Below, piece after piece: positions 7,413-17,696 of a DNA stretch of 26,884 nucleotides. The notes under the pieces are model-generated. The model did not search any database. It was not told where the DNA came from and saw only the letters and a program-made list of their open reading frames with translations. A program made the translations under genes and the position numbers. The DNA is taken from assembly GCA_004114245.1 (NCBI GenBank), contig QZWS01000103.1, forward strand, positions 1-26,884, in the 5' to 3' direction. This stretch comes from Zoopage sp. CT-All. Lineage: Eukaryota; Zoopagomycota; Zoopagomycetes; Zoopagales; Zoopagaceae. Positions within the stretch are counted from its first letter, which is position 1, and the number at the start of each line of letters is the position of its first letter.

Positions 7413-9524
7413 ATGCCTCCCTATCCCCAACTACTTCAACCCTCGAATGCATCCGTGCAGATGGCGAGCGGCAACCCGATGATGCTCGGCCGGCCCGGCC
7501 CGCCGCCGCCGCAGACGACAGTGATAAACGGAAGGCCCGGTACTATATCGTCGTGGAATTATCCTGCTATACCTCAGCCGATGCGTGGCGGAGGAGGCGG
7601 CGCCACGATGTTGCAGAACGCTGGGTCGCTTATAAACCCGATGGGCTCTCTCCCGTACAGCTCCAACCCCGTCGGTCTTGGTGGACTAATGGGCGCGACG
7701 GTGGCGGCTGTTGCTGCATCAAATCTTCCGCGCGCACCGCCACCACCCCCTGTGCTTGATCACTCCGAGTTTCCAGCTCTGGGCGCTGCAACGTCGTCCG
7801 TTTCCACCGTTTCTCAGCAAGATGCGAGAACAGGCACGCCTGCGAGCGCTTTGCACGGTGGTGTTGGCGCACATTCCGGGCGACCGTTTACCTCGGATGA
7901 CTTTCCTGCGCTTGGCGTCACAGTGTCTGGGACAACGCCCAAGCAAGCTCATGGGTCCTTGACGTCCGCACAGATTCCGGTTCCAGCACGAAGAGAAACG
8001 GTGCCTCCCGGTAGCTTTGCAGCTGTTACTGCCCATGATGCTGGCCCGATGATGACGAATGGTGTGCATTCTCCATTACGGAGAAGAGGCATCTCGTACG
8101 ATGCTCCTGGCTCAGACGCAAGCAGTGCGCTTGGGGGAGCATCCGTGCCGATATCGATAAAGCATGGTATGGTTGCAAGCAATGCCGCCATTTCCTGACA
8201 GCATGGCTCTAGTGGGACGTGCCACCAGCTCAAACAACGTTCCGCCGTCTTCCGTCGCATCAAGTTCTCCGCGGCCTGGCCACATGGAAAAATCATACGC
8301 CAAGGCATCAGTCAATGGTGGCGACTTTGCAGCGGGCGCTTACGAGACAGCATCGCAGCCTCACCCGCAATTATATCCTGGCACAGGTTCTTCTGAGTAC
8401 GCAGGTCAGGAATCGATGCACGTTCAACATGGTTTTTCTCCGGCATTGTCTCAACACCACACAATTGCCGAGAATATGGTATATACGTCGCCGAATGGCC
8501 AGCACTCGGCATATACGCAGCCTCGAGTCATGAGCTATGCCAGCGCCTCTCCGTTTACGACGCTGCACGGCGGCGCCCTCTCTGCACAGGTCAGCGGCAT
8601 GCCGCCTCCAGGCCAAGGGACAATCAACCATTTGGACCAGCAACCAGCACCGCGGATGACGCTGGTGCATCCCTCCCCGGGTCCTTACGGTGGCGGCGAT
8701 GTACCAAATTCTGCCGGACTGACCCTGCCAAATGTGCCACAGCCGCAACCACCGCAGCCGTCGCAACCACCGCTCCCAAAACCGCCAGCAGTAGGAAGTG
8801 CCTACCAATTCAGAATGCTGGGAATGCGCGATGTGTTGAATGAACTCCATTCCGACCAAGTTGCCCTGTCGCGTGGTGCTCCGGTCGCGGTCCCATCGAT
8901 CAATCTGTATGTCGAACTGCGTAGCACAGCATTATGCTCATCATATCTTGTAGGCCCTGGCCACTGGCTCTTGCATCACCGTGGTCAGAGCCACTGCTGT
9001 CTCTTGTTGAGCCCATGGGTCCCTACCTCCCGCCCTCCTTCTCCGTACCGAATGTCCCGCCGCCACAGCAAAAGATGGGCTCCTTCGACGACAGCACACT
9101 CTTTTATATCTTTTATACCATGACGCGCGATGTCCTGCAAGAAGCAGCAGCGCAGGAGCTGTATAATCGCAATTGGCGGTTCCACAAGGAGTATCAATTG
9201 TGGCTGACAAAGGACACGTCTCCAGCAGCGGCATCGGTGGAGGTGCAACGGACGGCAACGCACGAGCAGGCGCAGTATGTAGTATGGGACGTAGCGGCGT
9301 GGAAGCGGTTATCGCAGTCCATGCGGATTGCGTACGATGCGCTGGAAGAGCGGCCCACGCTGATCAACAATGGGCAAGGGGGAAGCATGATTAGTATCCC
9401 GATGGCGGCGGCTCCTGGCCAAAACGGCGGGCTCCAACAGCAGCAGATGGCCCAGCGCGGGCATTTTTCATCGGTGCCGACGCAACAACAGCAGCGCAAC
9501 CTCCTTGGCGCGTTTATGCGATGA
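7413..9524 (+). CDS. NOT2: CCR4-NOT complex subunit 2 (NOT2/CNOT2)
   Basis: Three exons, 7413-8166, 8213-8906 and 8954-9524, give 672 residues. Introns are 46 nt (GTATGG...CTCTAG, with CTGAC branch site) and 47 nt (GTATGT...TTGTAG). The N-terminal part is Pro/Gly/Ser-rich and carries two FPAL motifs (HSEFPALG and SDDFPALG), as in animal CNOT2. From about residue 450 runs the NOT box: FRMLGMRDVLNEL, LASPWSE, then TLFYIFYTMTRDVLQEAAAQ, ELYNRNWRFHKEYQLWLTK and ALEERP. The C-terminus is Gln-rich. NOT2 pairs with NOT3/5 on the NOT1 scaffold in the deadenylase and transcription-control complex. An upstream ATG at 7340 could join by a 46-nt intron (7353-7398, weak donor GTTGGA) to give MNRQAPRQGMPPYPQ in frame. 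It is an equally possible start and would remove an out-of-frame upstream ORF. Confidence 0.93.
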
Positions 9525-9804
9525 TGAGCGCGATGGTGTGGATTGACTGGAAGCGGGCGTAAGTGGCGTGTTATCGCTAGCTTTGCAGCGTTGTACATTG
9601 CATCGCAGGCAACAAGCGGACCTACATATGTACGTTTGGTTCTTTATGCTCTTACGGGAGTGTGGTCATGCATTTTGTGGCGAGCAGGAGCACAGCCCCG
9701 GATCGATATACCATGCTAGTTGTTCAGCGCTCTGATCAGCGATCCCCACTTTGTCTCAACGTTGCCTTGTGGCGATCGGGCGATGCATTCTCACGTGTGC
9801 TCCC

Positions 9805-10559
9805 ATGTCTCGGCCCAAACCCACATTTGCCATTTTCAAGGAGCGCGCCGAGGCATGCGGCATAACGCGCGAGGAGCTGGACATCGTGGGTCGTGCGCGG
9901 AACATTGCCATGCGCCGTGGTGAGTAGCCACACTTCTGATGTTGCTGGGATGTCGGCGTGGGTAGTTCTGGTAGGCGGTATGGGCGGTCTCGCGGCAGGC
10001 CTCTTTTTTGGTACGTTGCCGGCGCAGGAGTATCGCTTGGTTGACTCGCGATTTGGAGCGTAGCTCGGAGGAGAGGCTTTAAGGGACCGGGGATGACGCT
10101 GACGACCATCGCTGGCTCCATGTTTGGTGCTCAGCTGGGGCTGTACGCTGGCGCTCAGGCCGCTATTGAAGAGCTGAAGAAGCTGCCGGATCCGCAGAAA
10201 TTCGTCAGGCTTGCAAAGGACATTAGGTCGGTTCTGGCACTTGCCGCCTATGTCTTACTCGATGTGGCTCCAGGGACGAGTTGATAAGCAATCGCCGGCG
10301 TCCCCAACATGGTGTTGACGCCATTGAAAACCATGAAGCTCAGGCACAGGGTGAATTCAGTGGTCGAATGGGGCAGAGCGACGGCGAGGATGAGCCTGCG
10401 GCTAGAGGAACGCGTTGGGATAAGCTGCGAGCCATGCGAGCCAATCGCTCTCGCAAACACGACGCGGAGGAGATCCCAGGCACACCAGCGGATGGGGGAA
10501 GTGCAAAGAAGAGCAGAACCAATCAGTACGGAGATCCAATCGATGACGAGGAGGCTTGA
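9805..10559 (+). CDS. small membrane protein with glycine-rich helical hairpin (OCIA-like)
   Basis: Four exons, 9805-9919, 9966-10010, 10064-10226 and 10274-10559, give 202 residues. Introns are 46, 53, 47 nt with GTGAGT, GTACGT and GTCGGT donors. The order is: a charged N-terminus (FAIFKERAEACGITREELDI), a first hydrophobic Gly-rich helix (VLVGGMGGLAAGLFFG), a basic turn (ARRRGFKGPG), a second Gly/Ala helix (TTIAGSMFGAQLGLYAGAQAA), then ELKKLPDPQKF and a charged disordered tail ending NQYGDPIDDEEA. Paired GxxxG helices plus a terminal N-x-YGD motif resemble OCIA-domain proteins, which are mitochondrial or endosomal membrane proteins in animals. The match is by layout and the tail motif only. 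The exon chain is well supported because every junction keeps frame. Confidence 0.75.
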
Positions 10560-10697
10560 GGCTCTTGGGCCCCAAGCTGCCATGCCGAGTTGCTGGTGCG
10601 ATGCACATTGTGCTGTTGCTCATGCCGATGTGCATATTTGTCTGTGAGCGTCGATTGGCCGATTCCCAGTGTCATCAATTACTGACCGCCACACATC

Positions 10698-12503
10698 ATG
10701 CACCGCCAGCGCCGCGCCGCGCGCGTCCTCGCCGCGGCATCCGGCACCCTCGCCGCCCTCTATATCTACGACACGCACCGCCAGTCCCGCGCCATACAGC
10801 GCAACCTCCGCGCCCTCACCACCGCCGCCCTCATCGTCGCAGACTACAAACTGCGCTTCAACGAGCACCAGCCACAGGAGGTCCTGGACGCGATCCATGC
10901 GCGCACGGCCGAGCGCATCCTCGATGTGTGCCGGCGCAACGGCGGCCTCTACGTCAAGATGGGCCAGGGGTTGGCGCTGCAGTCGGCGATTTTGCCGGTG
11001 CAGTTTAGCCGCGTGCTGCGCGTGTTATTCGACGACGCCCCGGGGATTGGGCTGGGCGAGGTGCGGCGGCTGATCCGGGAGGATATGGGTGCCGAGGTCG
11101 AGGAGCTGTTTCGGGAGTTTGACGAGGCGCCCGTGGCATCCGCCTCCATCGCCCAGGTGCATCGCGCCGTGCTGCACGACGGAAGCGTTGTGGCCGTCAA
11201 GGTCCAAAAGCCAGAGATCCGCGATCAGATCAAGTGGGATCTGTGGATGTACCGGTGGCTGATGCGCGGCGTCGAATGGTCGTTTGATCTGCCGGTGCTC
11301 TGGACCGTAGACTACACGTCGGAGCATCTCTGCCAGGAGGTCGACTTTGTCAACGAGGCGACGAATGCGCAGCGGGCCTGGATGTTTATTCAGCGCGAGC
11401 CCGAGCTCCGCGGTCGCGTCTATGTGCCGAGGATACACTGGGACCTGACAACGTCGAGGGTGATGACCGCGGAGTGGGTCGATGGCGTGCGGGCAACCGA
11501 TCGGGACGCGTTGCGTGAGCTGGGTCTCGCCGAGGTCGAGGTCGCGCGCGCCGTGGTTGATTTATTCTCACACCAGATATTCAACACTGGATTCCTTCAC
11601 TGTGATCCGCATCCCGGAAATATCTTGGTGCGGCGGGATCCGCGACACGGGACACCGGGTAATGGGTACCGGCGTGGCTGGCGGCAATATTTCCTGGGCC
11701 AGACCACTGTCCCCGCACAAATAGTGCTGCTCGACCACGGTTTATATATTACCGAGTCGGATGTCTTCCGCCGACAGTATGCGCAGTTTTGGCAGGCCAT
11801 GTTCCTTCGGGACCATGACGCATTGAAGCGAATTGCTGCCGAGTGGGGCATCCATGACGTGGACATATTTGCCTCCGCCACCCTTATGCGCCCGTACTCA
11901 TCCACGGATCCCAATCTTGCTGCAACGGCATCCAGCGAGCAAATGGCGAGCGTGTTCCCTGGACACAGGGTGTCGGCAAAGACGCGGACCAAGGAGGAGA
12001 AGGCAGCACGGTACGCTCTCCAGCTAAAGGCCAAAGAACGCGCCAAGCAGTTCTTCCGCGACACCAAGCTCATTCCCCAAGAGCTGATTCTAGTGGGGCG
12101 AAACATGAATATCGTGCGCTCGATCAATAAGGAGCTTGGGTCGCCGGTGAATCGGATTCGGATCATGGCTGAGTGGGCGGCCGCGTCGATTTCTTGGAGC
12201 CAAGCGGACATTTTTCGTGAGTTGACTCCATCGACGGCCTCGGCCTCCTCCTCCATTTTGGTTCGATGGAAACGAGCGATTCAGTCGCGCTGGAACCGGT
12301 GGCGCTTCCGCATTGCTCTGTGGATACTTGAAGCTGGATTCCAGTCGGTGCGGACGTGGCAAATCCTTGGCGGCTGGCTGCAAGGCCGCCGAGGCGGAGC
12401 ACTGCCCAACGCTGGATTCGAAGACCGACTGGACAGGCAGATGATTGGCGCTGTGGAGAAGGAGTTTGGCATCAAGGTGGACGCAGATGCCTTTGCTGGA
12501 TGA
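10698..12503 (+). CDS. MCP2: UbiB-family atypical kinase, ADCK1/Mcp2-like
   Basis: An intronless gene of 601 codons. The N-terminus has a short hydrophobic stretch (VLAAASGTLAALYIY, residues 10-24) after a basic start, consistent with a mitochondrial membrane anchor. Family hallmarks are present: the KxGQ helix (YVKMGQ, 85-90), the Ala-rich nucleotide loop (ASASIAQVH, 148-155), the catalytic lysine (VAVKVQKP, K168), QEVDFVNEA (213-221), the catalytic loop HCDPHPGNIL (301-310) and LLDHGLY (344-350), where DHG replaces DFG. The DHG form and the whole-length layout match ADCK1 and yeast Mcp2, which act in mitochondrial inner-membrane organisation and lipid homeostasis, better than the coenzyme-Q kinases Coq8/ADCK3. 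ATG 10698 is the first in frame. Confidence 0.93.
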   Translation: MHRQRRAARVLAAASGTLAALYIYDTHRQSRAIQRNLRALTTAALIVADYKLRFNEHQPQEVLDAIHARTAERILDVCRRNGGLYVKMGQGLALQSAILPVQFSRVLRVLFDDAPGIGLGEVRRLIREDMGAEVEELFREFDEAPVASASIAQVHRAVLHDGSVVAVKVQKPEIRDQIKWDLWMYRWLMRGVEWSFDLPVLWTVDYTSEHLCQEVDFVNEATNAQRAWMFIQREPELRGRVYVPRIHWDLTTSRVMTAEWVDGVRATDRDALRELGLAEVEVARAVVDLFSHQIFNTGFLHCDPHPGNILVRRDPRHGTPGNGYRRGWRQYFLGQTTVPAQIVLLDHGLYITESDVFRRQYAQFWQAMFLRDHDALKRIAAEWGIHDVDIFASATLMRPYSSTDPNLAATASSEQMASVFPGHRVSAKTRTKEEKAARYALQLKAKERAKQFFRDTKLIPQELILVGRNMNIVRSINKELGSPVNRIRIMAEWAAASISWSQADIFRELTPSTASASSSILVRWKRAIQSRWNRWRFRIALWILEAGFQSVRTWQILGGWLQGRRGGALPNAGFEDRLDRQMIGAVEKEFGIKVDADAFAG

Positions 12504-12731
12504 GGCGGATAGGCGTGGTGGAGAATGCATTTTCATCTCATGCTGCACCGGTCACACCTGCTTATTAATTAACTCCATGTATGGGGCCCTGCGATCCGAT
12601 GGCAGCTGCGTGTCATCGGGCAATTAACTGATCTCGCGGCAATCGCCAGCCTGCTTGCCCTTCACTCTGTCGAATCGCAACGCCACCTGTCGCCGCCCCG
12701 CACCCCTATCTATCGCCGCCACATTTTGCAC

Positions 12732-15700
12732 ATGCCGTGGGACGGATTAGAACTCGACGAGGACTGGGCCGACGATGATGTAAAGTCGCGGACAAGCGCG
12801 GTGTCATCGCTGCGCGGTGATGGGGCCTACGACGATCCAGCATCCACACAACAGGCTTCCACGGAAGAGGACCACGCCGCGGTTGGATCCGTCATGATAC
12901 GAACGGATGCGGTGACTGAGTTCGATGGGGCGGTGGAGCGTCCGTGGTCGAGCGGCGGCGGGCTCAAGGATAATTTCGCCCCCTTGGCATTGGAGGCCAT
13001 GTTTCGGAATGCAGACGGCGGCGGCGGGGCGCCCGTGTCGCATCTCTCAAAGTTCAAAAAGAGGTATTTTACTGCGTGTCGATCGTTTTGGATTCATCCT
13101 GGATAGGCTGCCGCCAATAGCGGTGGAGGGAACGCCGAGTCCGCTGAGCGGGCCTTCCTCGGCCACCTATTTTGCCGCCAATACATCGGGGAACGATCTC
13201 CAACCGCCACCATCCATGGAAAGCTTGATCACGTCGTCGGACAAATCCACCAGCTTTACCTCTGTCTCCACCGTTCTGCCAGCCTCAAGTGGCGCCGTCG
13301 GGGAGATCCCGCATACCGACGATGTCGCAAACAACCTTAGCCGCACTACATCCATGGGATCCGAAGTCGTCGACTTGGAATCGGTGGCAGATGTGTCCGT
13401 GGCCGAGGCCTACGGCACGGACGATGAACAGATAAAAATGTCTGCACTGTTTTCTGGCGAGCGCGATCCATTGGCGAACGAAAAGCTGAATTCTCTGCTT
13501 CAAACACTCGAATCATCACTCAGTTCGAGCCCCGGACAGCGGCGAGCCATGTCTGCATTTCAATCGTCCATCGGCATCAGCGGCCAACAAGCAAAGCGTC
13601 TGAGCTCGAACCCAATGGACACACCGCCTTCTCGCGGCCAATCCATCTACTCGGAAACGTCGGATAAATTTGTCGACCGAGATGCTGCCGCTCCGGGGTC
13701 AAATAAGCGGCCAGCGACGAGCCCTGCTGCGATGCTCCTGGGGCGCCATCCGCTCGCAAATAATGAATTCGACTCGGACTTGGATGAAGTCGTCAGTGTC
13801 AACATGGATGCTGAGGAAGCAGACGATTCGGTAATAACGACGCATATGAGTACTTCCTCTCCAAGCGTATCGGCGCGCAGCATTCATACGCCTCAAACGC
13901 CACGTAAGATACCCAACTCCTTGGCAGTTAGCTCACAACCATGTTGCAGGCCGCCAAGGCAAGGCTATGGGCAGGCATTCGGTGCAGTTTCAGGAGCTTC
14001 CCTCGCGAGTATCGCCTTCCTCAAGAGTCTTGAGTCCGCCAACGCGTGGGCAGGATGCAGCCGACAACCCTAATATGAAGTTATTGACGCCTCGGCTGGT
14101 CGGCGGCTTCCTAAAATCGTACCAGAACATGGTTTTTGACGATGCCAATAATCGCTGGGTCAGCGCAGCTGGGAACGAAAGCGAAATCAACGTCGATCTT
14201 GCTTTGGCCATTGGGGATCGATCCAGCGCTACTGATTTCTCAATGGTGCTCGAGCCATTGAAGGGTGCTGCTGCTGGTGGCTCCAAAGCAAGCGCGATTG
14301 CCACCCAAGATATTACTTCTGGCCGGGCACGATCGTCGTCGACACGACCCAAGGACGCGTACACCAACCGTAGTCGGTCGATGCTGATGAGCACGGTGAA
14401 CGAATCCGCGCATGAAGAAGGGTCGGAATCGCTGTTCTCCGATTCGGTCTTGCTCAAGCAACGCCTCAGCAGAGCAATATCCAATTCTTCTTCGGTCATG
14501 TCCGTTCTTGCAAAATCGATTCCTAGCATTCGCTGGCGACAAACCGTTGTGCTTGCACTGCCCAAGCGTGGCATCCATGTTCTGGATGGCTTGGATGTTG
14601 TCATGCCTGATCTCAAGCAAGTGGATTTGTAAGCATGCTATCCTGGGAACGAATCTGACGGCGGCTCCATAGATCCTACAACCAGCTCACGTCGCTGTCT
14701 GGTCTACCACGCGGCATCTCGGATTTGATTGTGGCTGGAAACAGGTACTGCATTGCTCCATCCAGCAATCCCACTTACATCCAGCAGACTTTCGTCGGCA
14801 AAGCTACTGCGCCCATTCACAACGCTCCGAAGCGTCGACGTTTCTGGGAACAAAATCAAATCTCTCAGTGGTATGATTTCCATATATTGACCCTTGAATT
14901 GGAGCGATTGCGCAGGCCTGAGCTGCTTCCTAACGTTGACCGAACTACGGGCCGATGACTGTGGAATTGAGTCACTAGCCGGCCTTGCCGATCTTCAGGG
15001 ACTGGCAACGCTTAGCCTTGCGCGAAATCGACTTACTAAAATTGACGCCGATCTCTCGCAAAACCCGCACCTGCGCGAATTGAATGTCGGCTCTAATGCG
15101 CTCCAAGCCCTCCCCGACCTTGCCTCGCTTTCCAAGCTATCGGTACTCATCGCAGGTACGCGATCTCCCTTGCCATGCACTCACTTATGCATTCCTAGAC
15201 CGTAACGAGCTGACGAGGATTGAATGCTCCAAGGCTAACCAGCATCTGACTGTGCTCCGCCTAAGCTACAACAAGCTCTGTGTCTTCAACTGCGCTCTGT
15301 TCCCGCACCTGACGACGCTCTACTTGGACTGCAATCGACTGCATCATGTGGCCCATATCGAAAACTTGACTCGCATGACACGGTTCTCGGCCCGGTCCCA
15401 ACGCGGCAACATGCTGTACGTTCCTGTCCTCTAAATTTGCTCCCGTCATTCTGCTAGGCGTGTTGAGTTATCACAATTCGCCCGCACCAAGGACCTTTAT
15501 CTCGCCGGAAATCCATTCTACTCGATTCGCGAAGAACATCTCTTCCCGAATATGGAGTTTCTCGAGCTCAGCTCTTGCAGCCTCACCCGCGTCCACATAT
15601 CTTCGCCCACGGTCTGGTCCAATTTGCTCGTGCTCAACTTGAACCACAATGGCATCAAGGATATCCGCCCGCTCCGGCATCTCCCCAAACTTCGCAACCT

Positions 15701-16253
15701 CTTGCTCTTTGGCAACAGAATCCACGATGTGGCTTCGGTCGAAAAGCTTGTCACGTCGTTGCCAAACCTCGAGACGCTGGATATGCGATACAACCCATGC
15801 ACGATGATGTTTTATGCGCCGCTGGAGCCGAGCGAAAACCACGCACTCTGCTTCAACGCATCCGCATATCAGACCGACGCGCAATGGGTCGAGCGGGATG
15901 CACGGTTCCGGGGATACATGGACGACTTGGTGTCACTGGAGCGAAACGCGTACCGAAACCGTGTCATGTACATGTGCGGGACGCTGATAGAATTGGATGG
16001 GATCGCCGTAATGCCGGCGCATCACGAGCAGTGCGCAGCGGTGCTGAATGGGATTCAACTGCTGAACAGGAGCGTGGCTGGGCTGAACGGCGGTGCCATG
16101 AGGTGCGGCGGGGATGGCGGGGCTCCGGACACACAGCCGAGTGCACAGGCCAGCACGATTATCACAGAGAATGTATCCAGGGGCCGTCAGATGCTGGGCG
16201 CCCAGCGCGGGACCTCCAAGCGGCGAAACCAGGACGGCCAGGCTCCTCAATAA
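12732..16253 (+). CDS. NUD1: Nud1/Cdc11-type septation (SIN/MEN) scaffold with C-terminal leucine-rich repeats
   Basis: Eight exons: 12732-13063, 13107-13903, 13950-14628, 14673-14744, 14788-14870, 14916-15155, 15199-15415, 15458-16253 (1071 residues). All seven introns are 42-46 nt GT-AG and all keep frame. The N-terminus is acidic (LELDEDWADDD) and the first 570 residues are Ser/Thr-rich and disordered, with a conserved-looking block FLKSYQNMVFDDANNRWV near residue 436. From about 573 come tandem leucine-rich repeats (VDLSYNQLTSL, LDLIVAGNR-type units, LYLDCNRL, LNLNHNGI, LLLFGNRI, LDMRYNP). A cap follows, with WVERDARFRGYMDDL and ERNAYRNRVMYMCGTLIELDGI, typical of the Nud1/Cdc11/centriolin group. 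In yeasts this protein sits at the spindle pole body and recruits the GTPase and kinase module that triggers septation. The introns cluster in the repeat-coding part. Confidence 0.92.
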
Positions 16254-16326
16254 TGATGAACGCGGATCCGATGTATCTTGTGTACTATCGATGTATTGCA
16301 TTCACATCTTTCTGTGGCCAGCTCCT

Positions 16327-17496
16327 TTACACGTATCGCTGCACGACGACGCAATTCAATAGGCCCGCACTGGCCAACTGCGTTTCTGGATCGGAAAGCT
16401 CCTTCATGGGAAAAGCGGTGTTGAGGGTGTAGGGTCGCTGCTGTCCAGGCCTTGACGAGTCGATAAAGGCGCGGATATCGCCAACGGTGTGGGTATGATT
16501 GAACCTTGCGGTCATGCGCGTTCCATCCGTAAGTCGAATCTGGAGCGACGTCACCGGCAGCGATTGGTCTACGGACAAGCCCCGGGCACCGGCGGTTGTT
16601 GATTCGGTTGCAGCCAGCGATGGCACAGCAGCAGGTATCGACGAAGCCATGGCACTGCCCAGTCTCTGGCCTTGGCCCTGAAATCCCGTGGCACTGTCAC
16701 CCTTTGGCGGCGTGAAATCCTCATCCATGCGCTTCTCCACCCTGACATCGACTCGTTGCCCGGGCATGACTCCCAGCAAATCCTGCGGCGCGTGCCCCGA
16801 GTTGATCAGCGCCAGAGAGTCGCGGTTTGCAGGGTCGTCATATCGGTAGAGGCGATGTGGAGTGGTGGAAATGACGAATCCGGAGCGGTAGAATATGATG
16901 ACGCGGGTGACTTTGGGCGGGGGTCCTGCCGCGCCTTCGGGGGCATCGGCCAGGTTTGGGTCCGGTATGACGGTCGACGAGATAACGTCGCTTCCCAGAC
17001 GATATCCTGGTCGGTTCACAGCTGGTTATTACGCTATTCGCTGCTGTGATGGAGGACCGTACCTGCACCCGAGAACCGAGGCTGACTCGATACAGGATCG
17101 CCATTCTCGTCCTCAGCCTCGTGCGGCATTCCTCCCCTAACATTAAATTGTTTATGCAACGTAAATGCAATTATGTACGCACAGAGCTGCTTTATGGAGA
17201 AGATCCTGGACGAGCTGCCGTGCGCGGAAATCATTGTCGCCACCGCTGGGATCCTCGACGAACTGGCCGGAGCGTTCGCCACCTGTGAAGTATCGTTGCG
17301 GCTGAGCCGGACCGTCCGAGTCCGAGACTTCTCCGCGACCGGAGTCGGGTCGCGGAGACGCGTTGTTGAAGTCGTCGAGGGTTGCAATGCGCCGGCCCGA
17401 CATGTGAAACAACTGGCGTGGGCAGCGACTCGTGACCAAATCGGGAGAGAAGTGTTGCATGAACGTCTCCAGTCGCCAATGTCTCATTGTCTGCAT
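16327..17496 (-). CDS. SHP1: Cdc48/p97 adaptor with SEP and UBX domains (Shp1/p47)
   Basis: Minus strand, exons 17496-17183, 17136-17063 and 17021-16327, 360 residues. Introns are 46 nt (GTGCGT donor) and 41 nt (GTACGG donor). Landmarks in order: SGRRIATLDDF, RYFTGGERSGQFVEDP (Shp-box region binding p97), RFSGA then GYRLGSD, a SEP domain about residues 165-235 (IIFYRSGFVIS, HRLYRYDDPANRDSL), and a UBX domain about 282-360 (LQIRLTDGTRMTARFNHTHT, with the p97-binding loop NTAFPMKELSD). The protein links Cdc48/p97 to ubiquitinated substrates and membrane fusion. The N-terminus is less sure: MRHWRLETFMQHFSPDL resembles only the last helix of the usual UBA domain. Either an upstream exon in 17500-17690 is missing from this model or the UBA is degenerate. 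It converges with the scaffold gene, with 73 bp between stops. Confidence 0.9.
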
Positions 17497-17696
17497 TGTG
17501 AGAGGTTGATTGAGGCGCCTCTACTGTGGAGATATCGCCTCTACTGCGGGAACATCGTCCCTACTCTGCTGGCCTGCTTGAACGGCGACGGAACTTGCTG
17601 ATGCCCTCAGACTCGCGAGTAGCGCAGCGTCCGCTCCATCTTGATGCGCAGTGTTCTAATGCCCAAGAAGCTAATTGAGACAGACACAGCAAAGCA

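Noticed and set aside
8167-8201. 35-nt intron in NOT2 ending at the first CAG
   Set aside because: It gives an immediate stop; the 46-nt choice ending at 8212 keeps frame and has a CTGAC branch site.
15575-16432. 285-codon plus-strand ORF in another frame
   Set aside because: Overlaps the last exon of the Nud1/Cdc11 gene; no family features.
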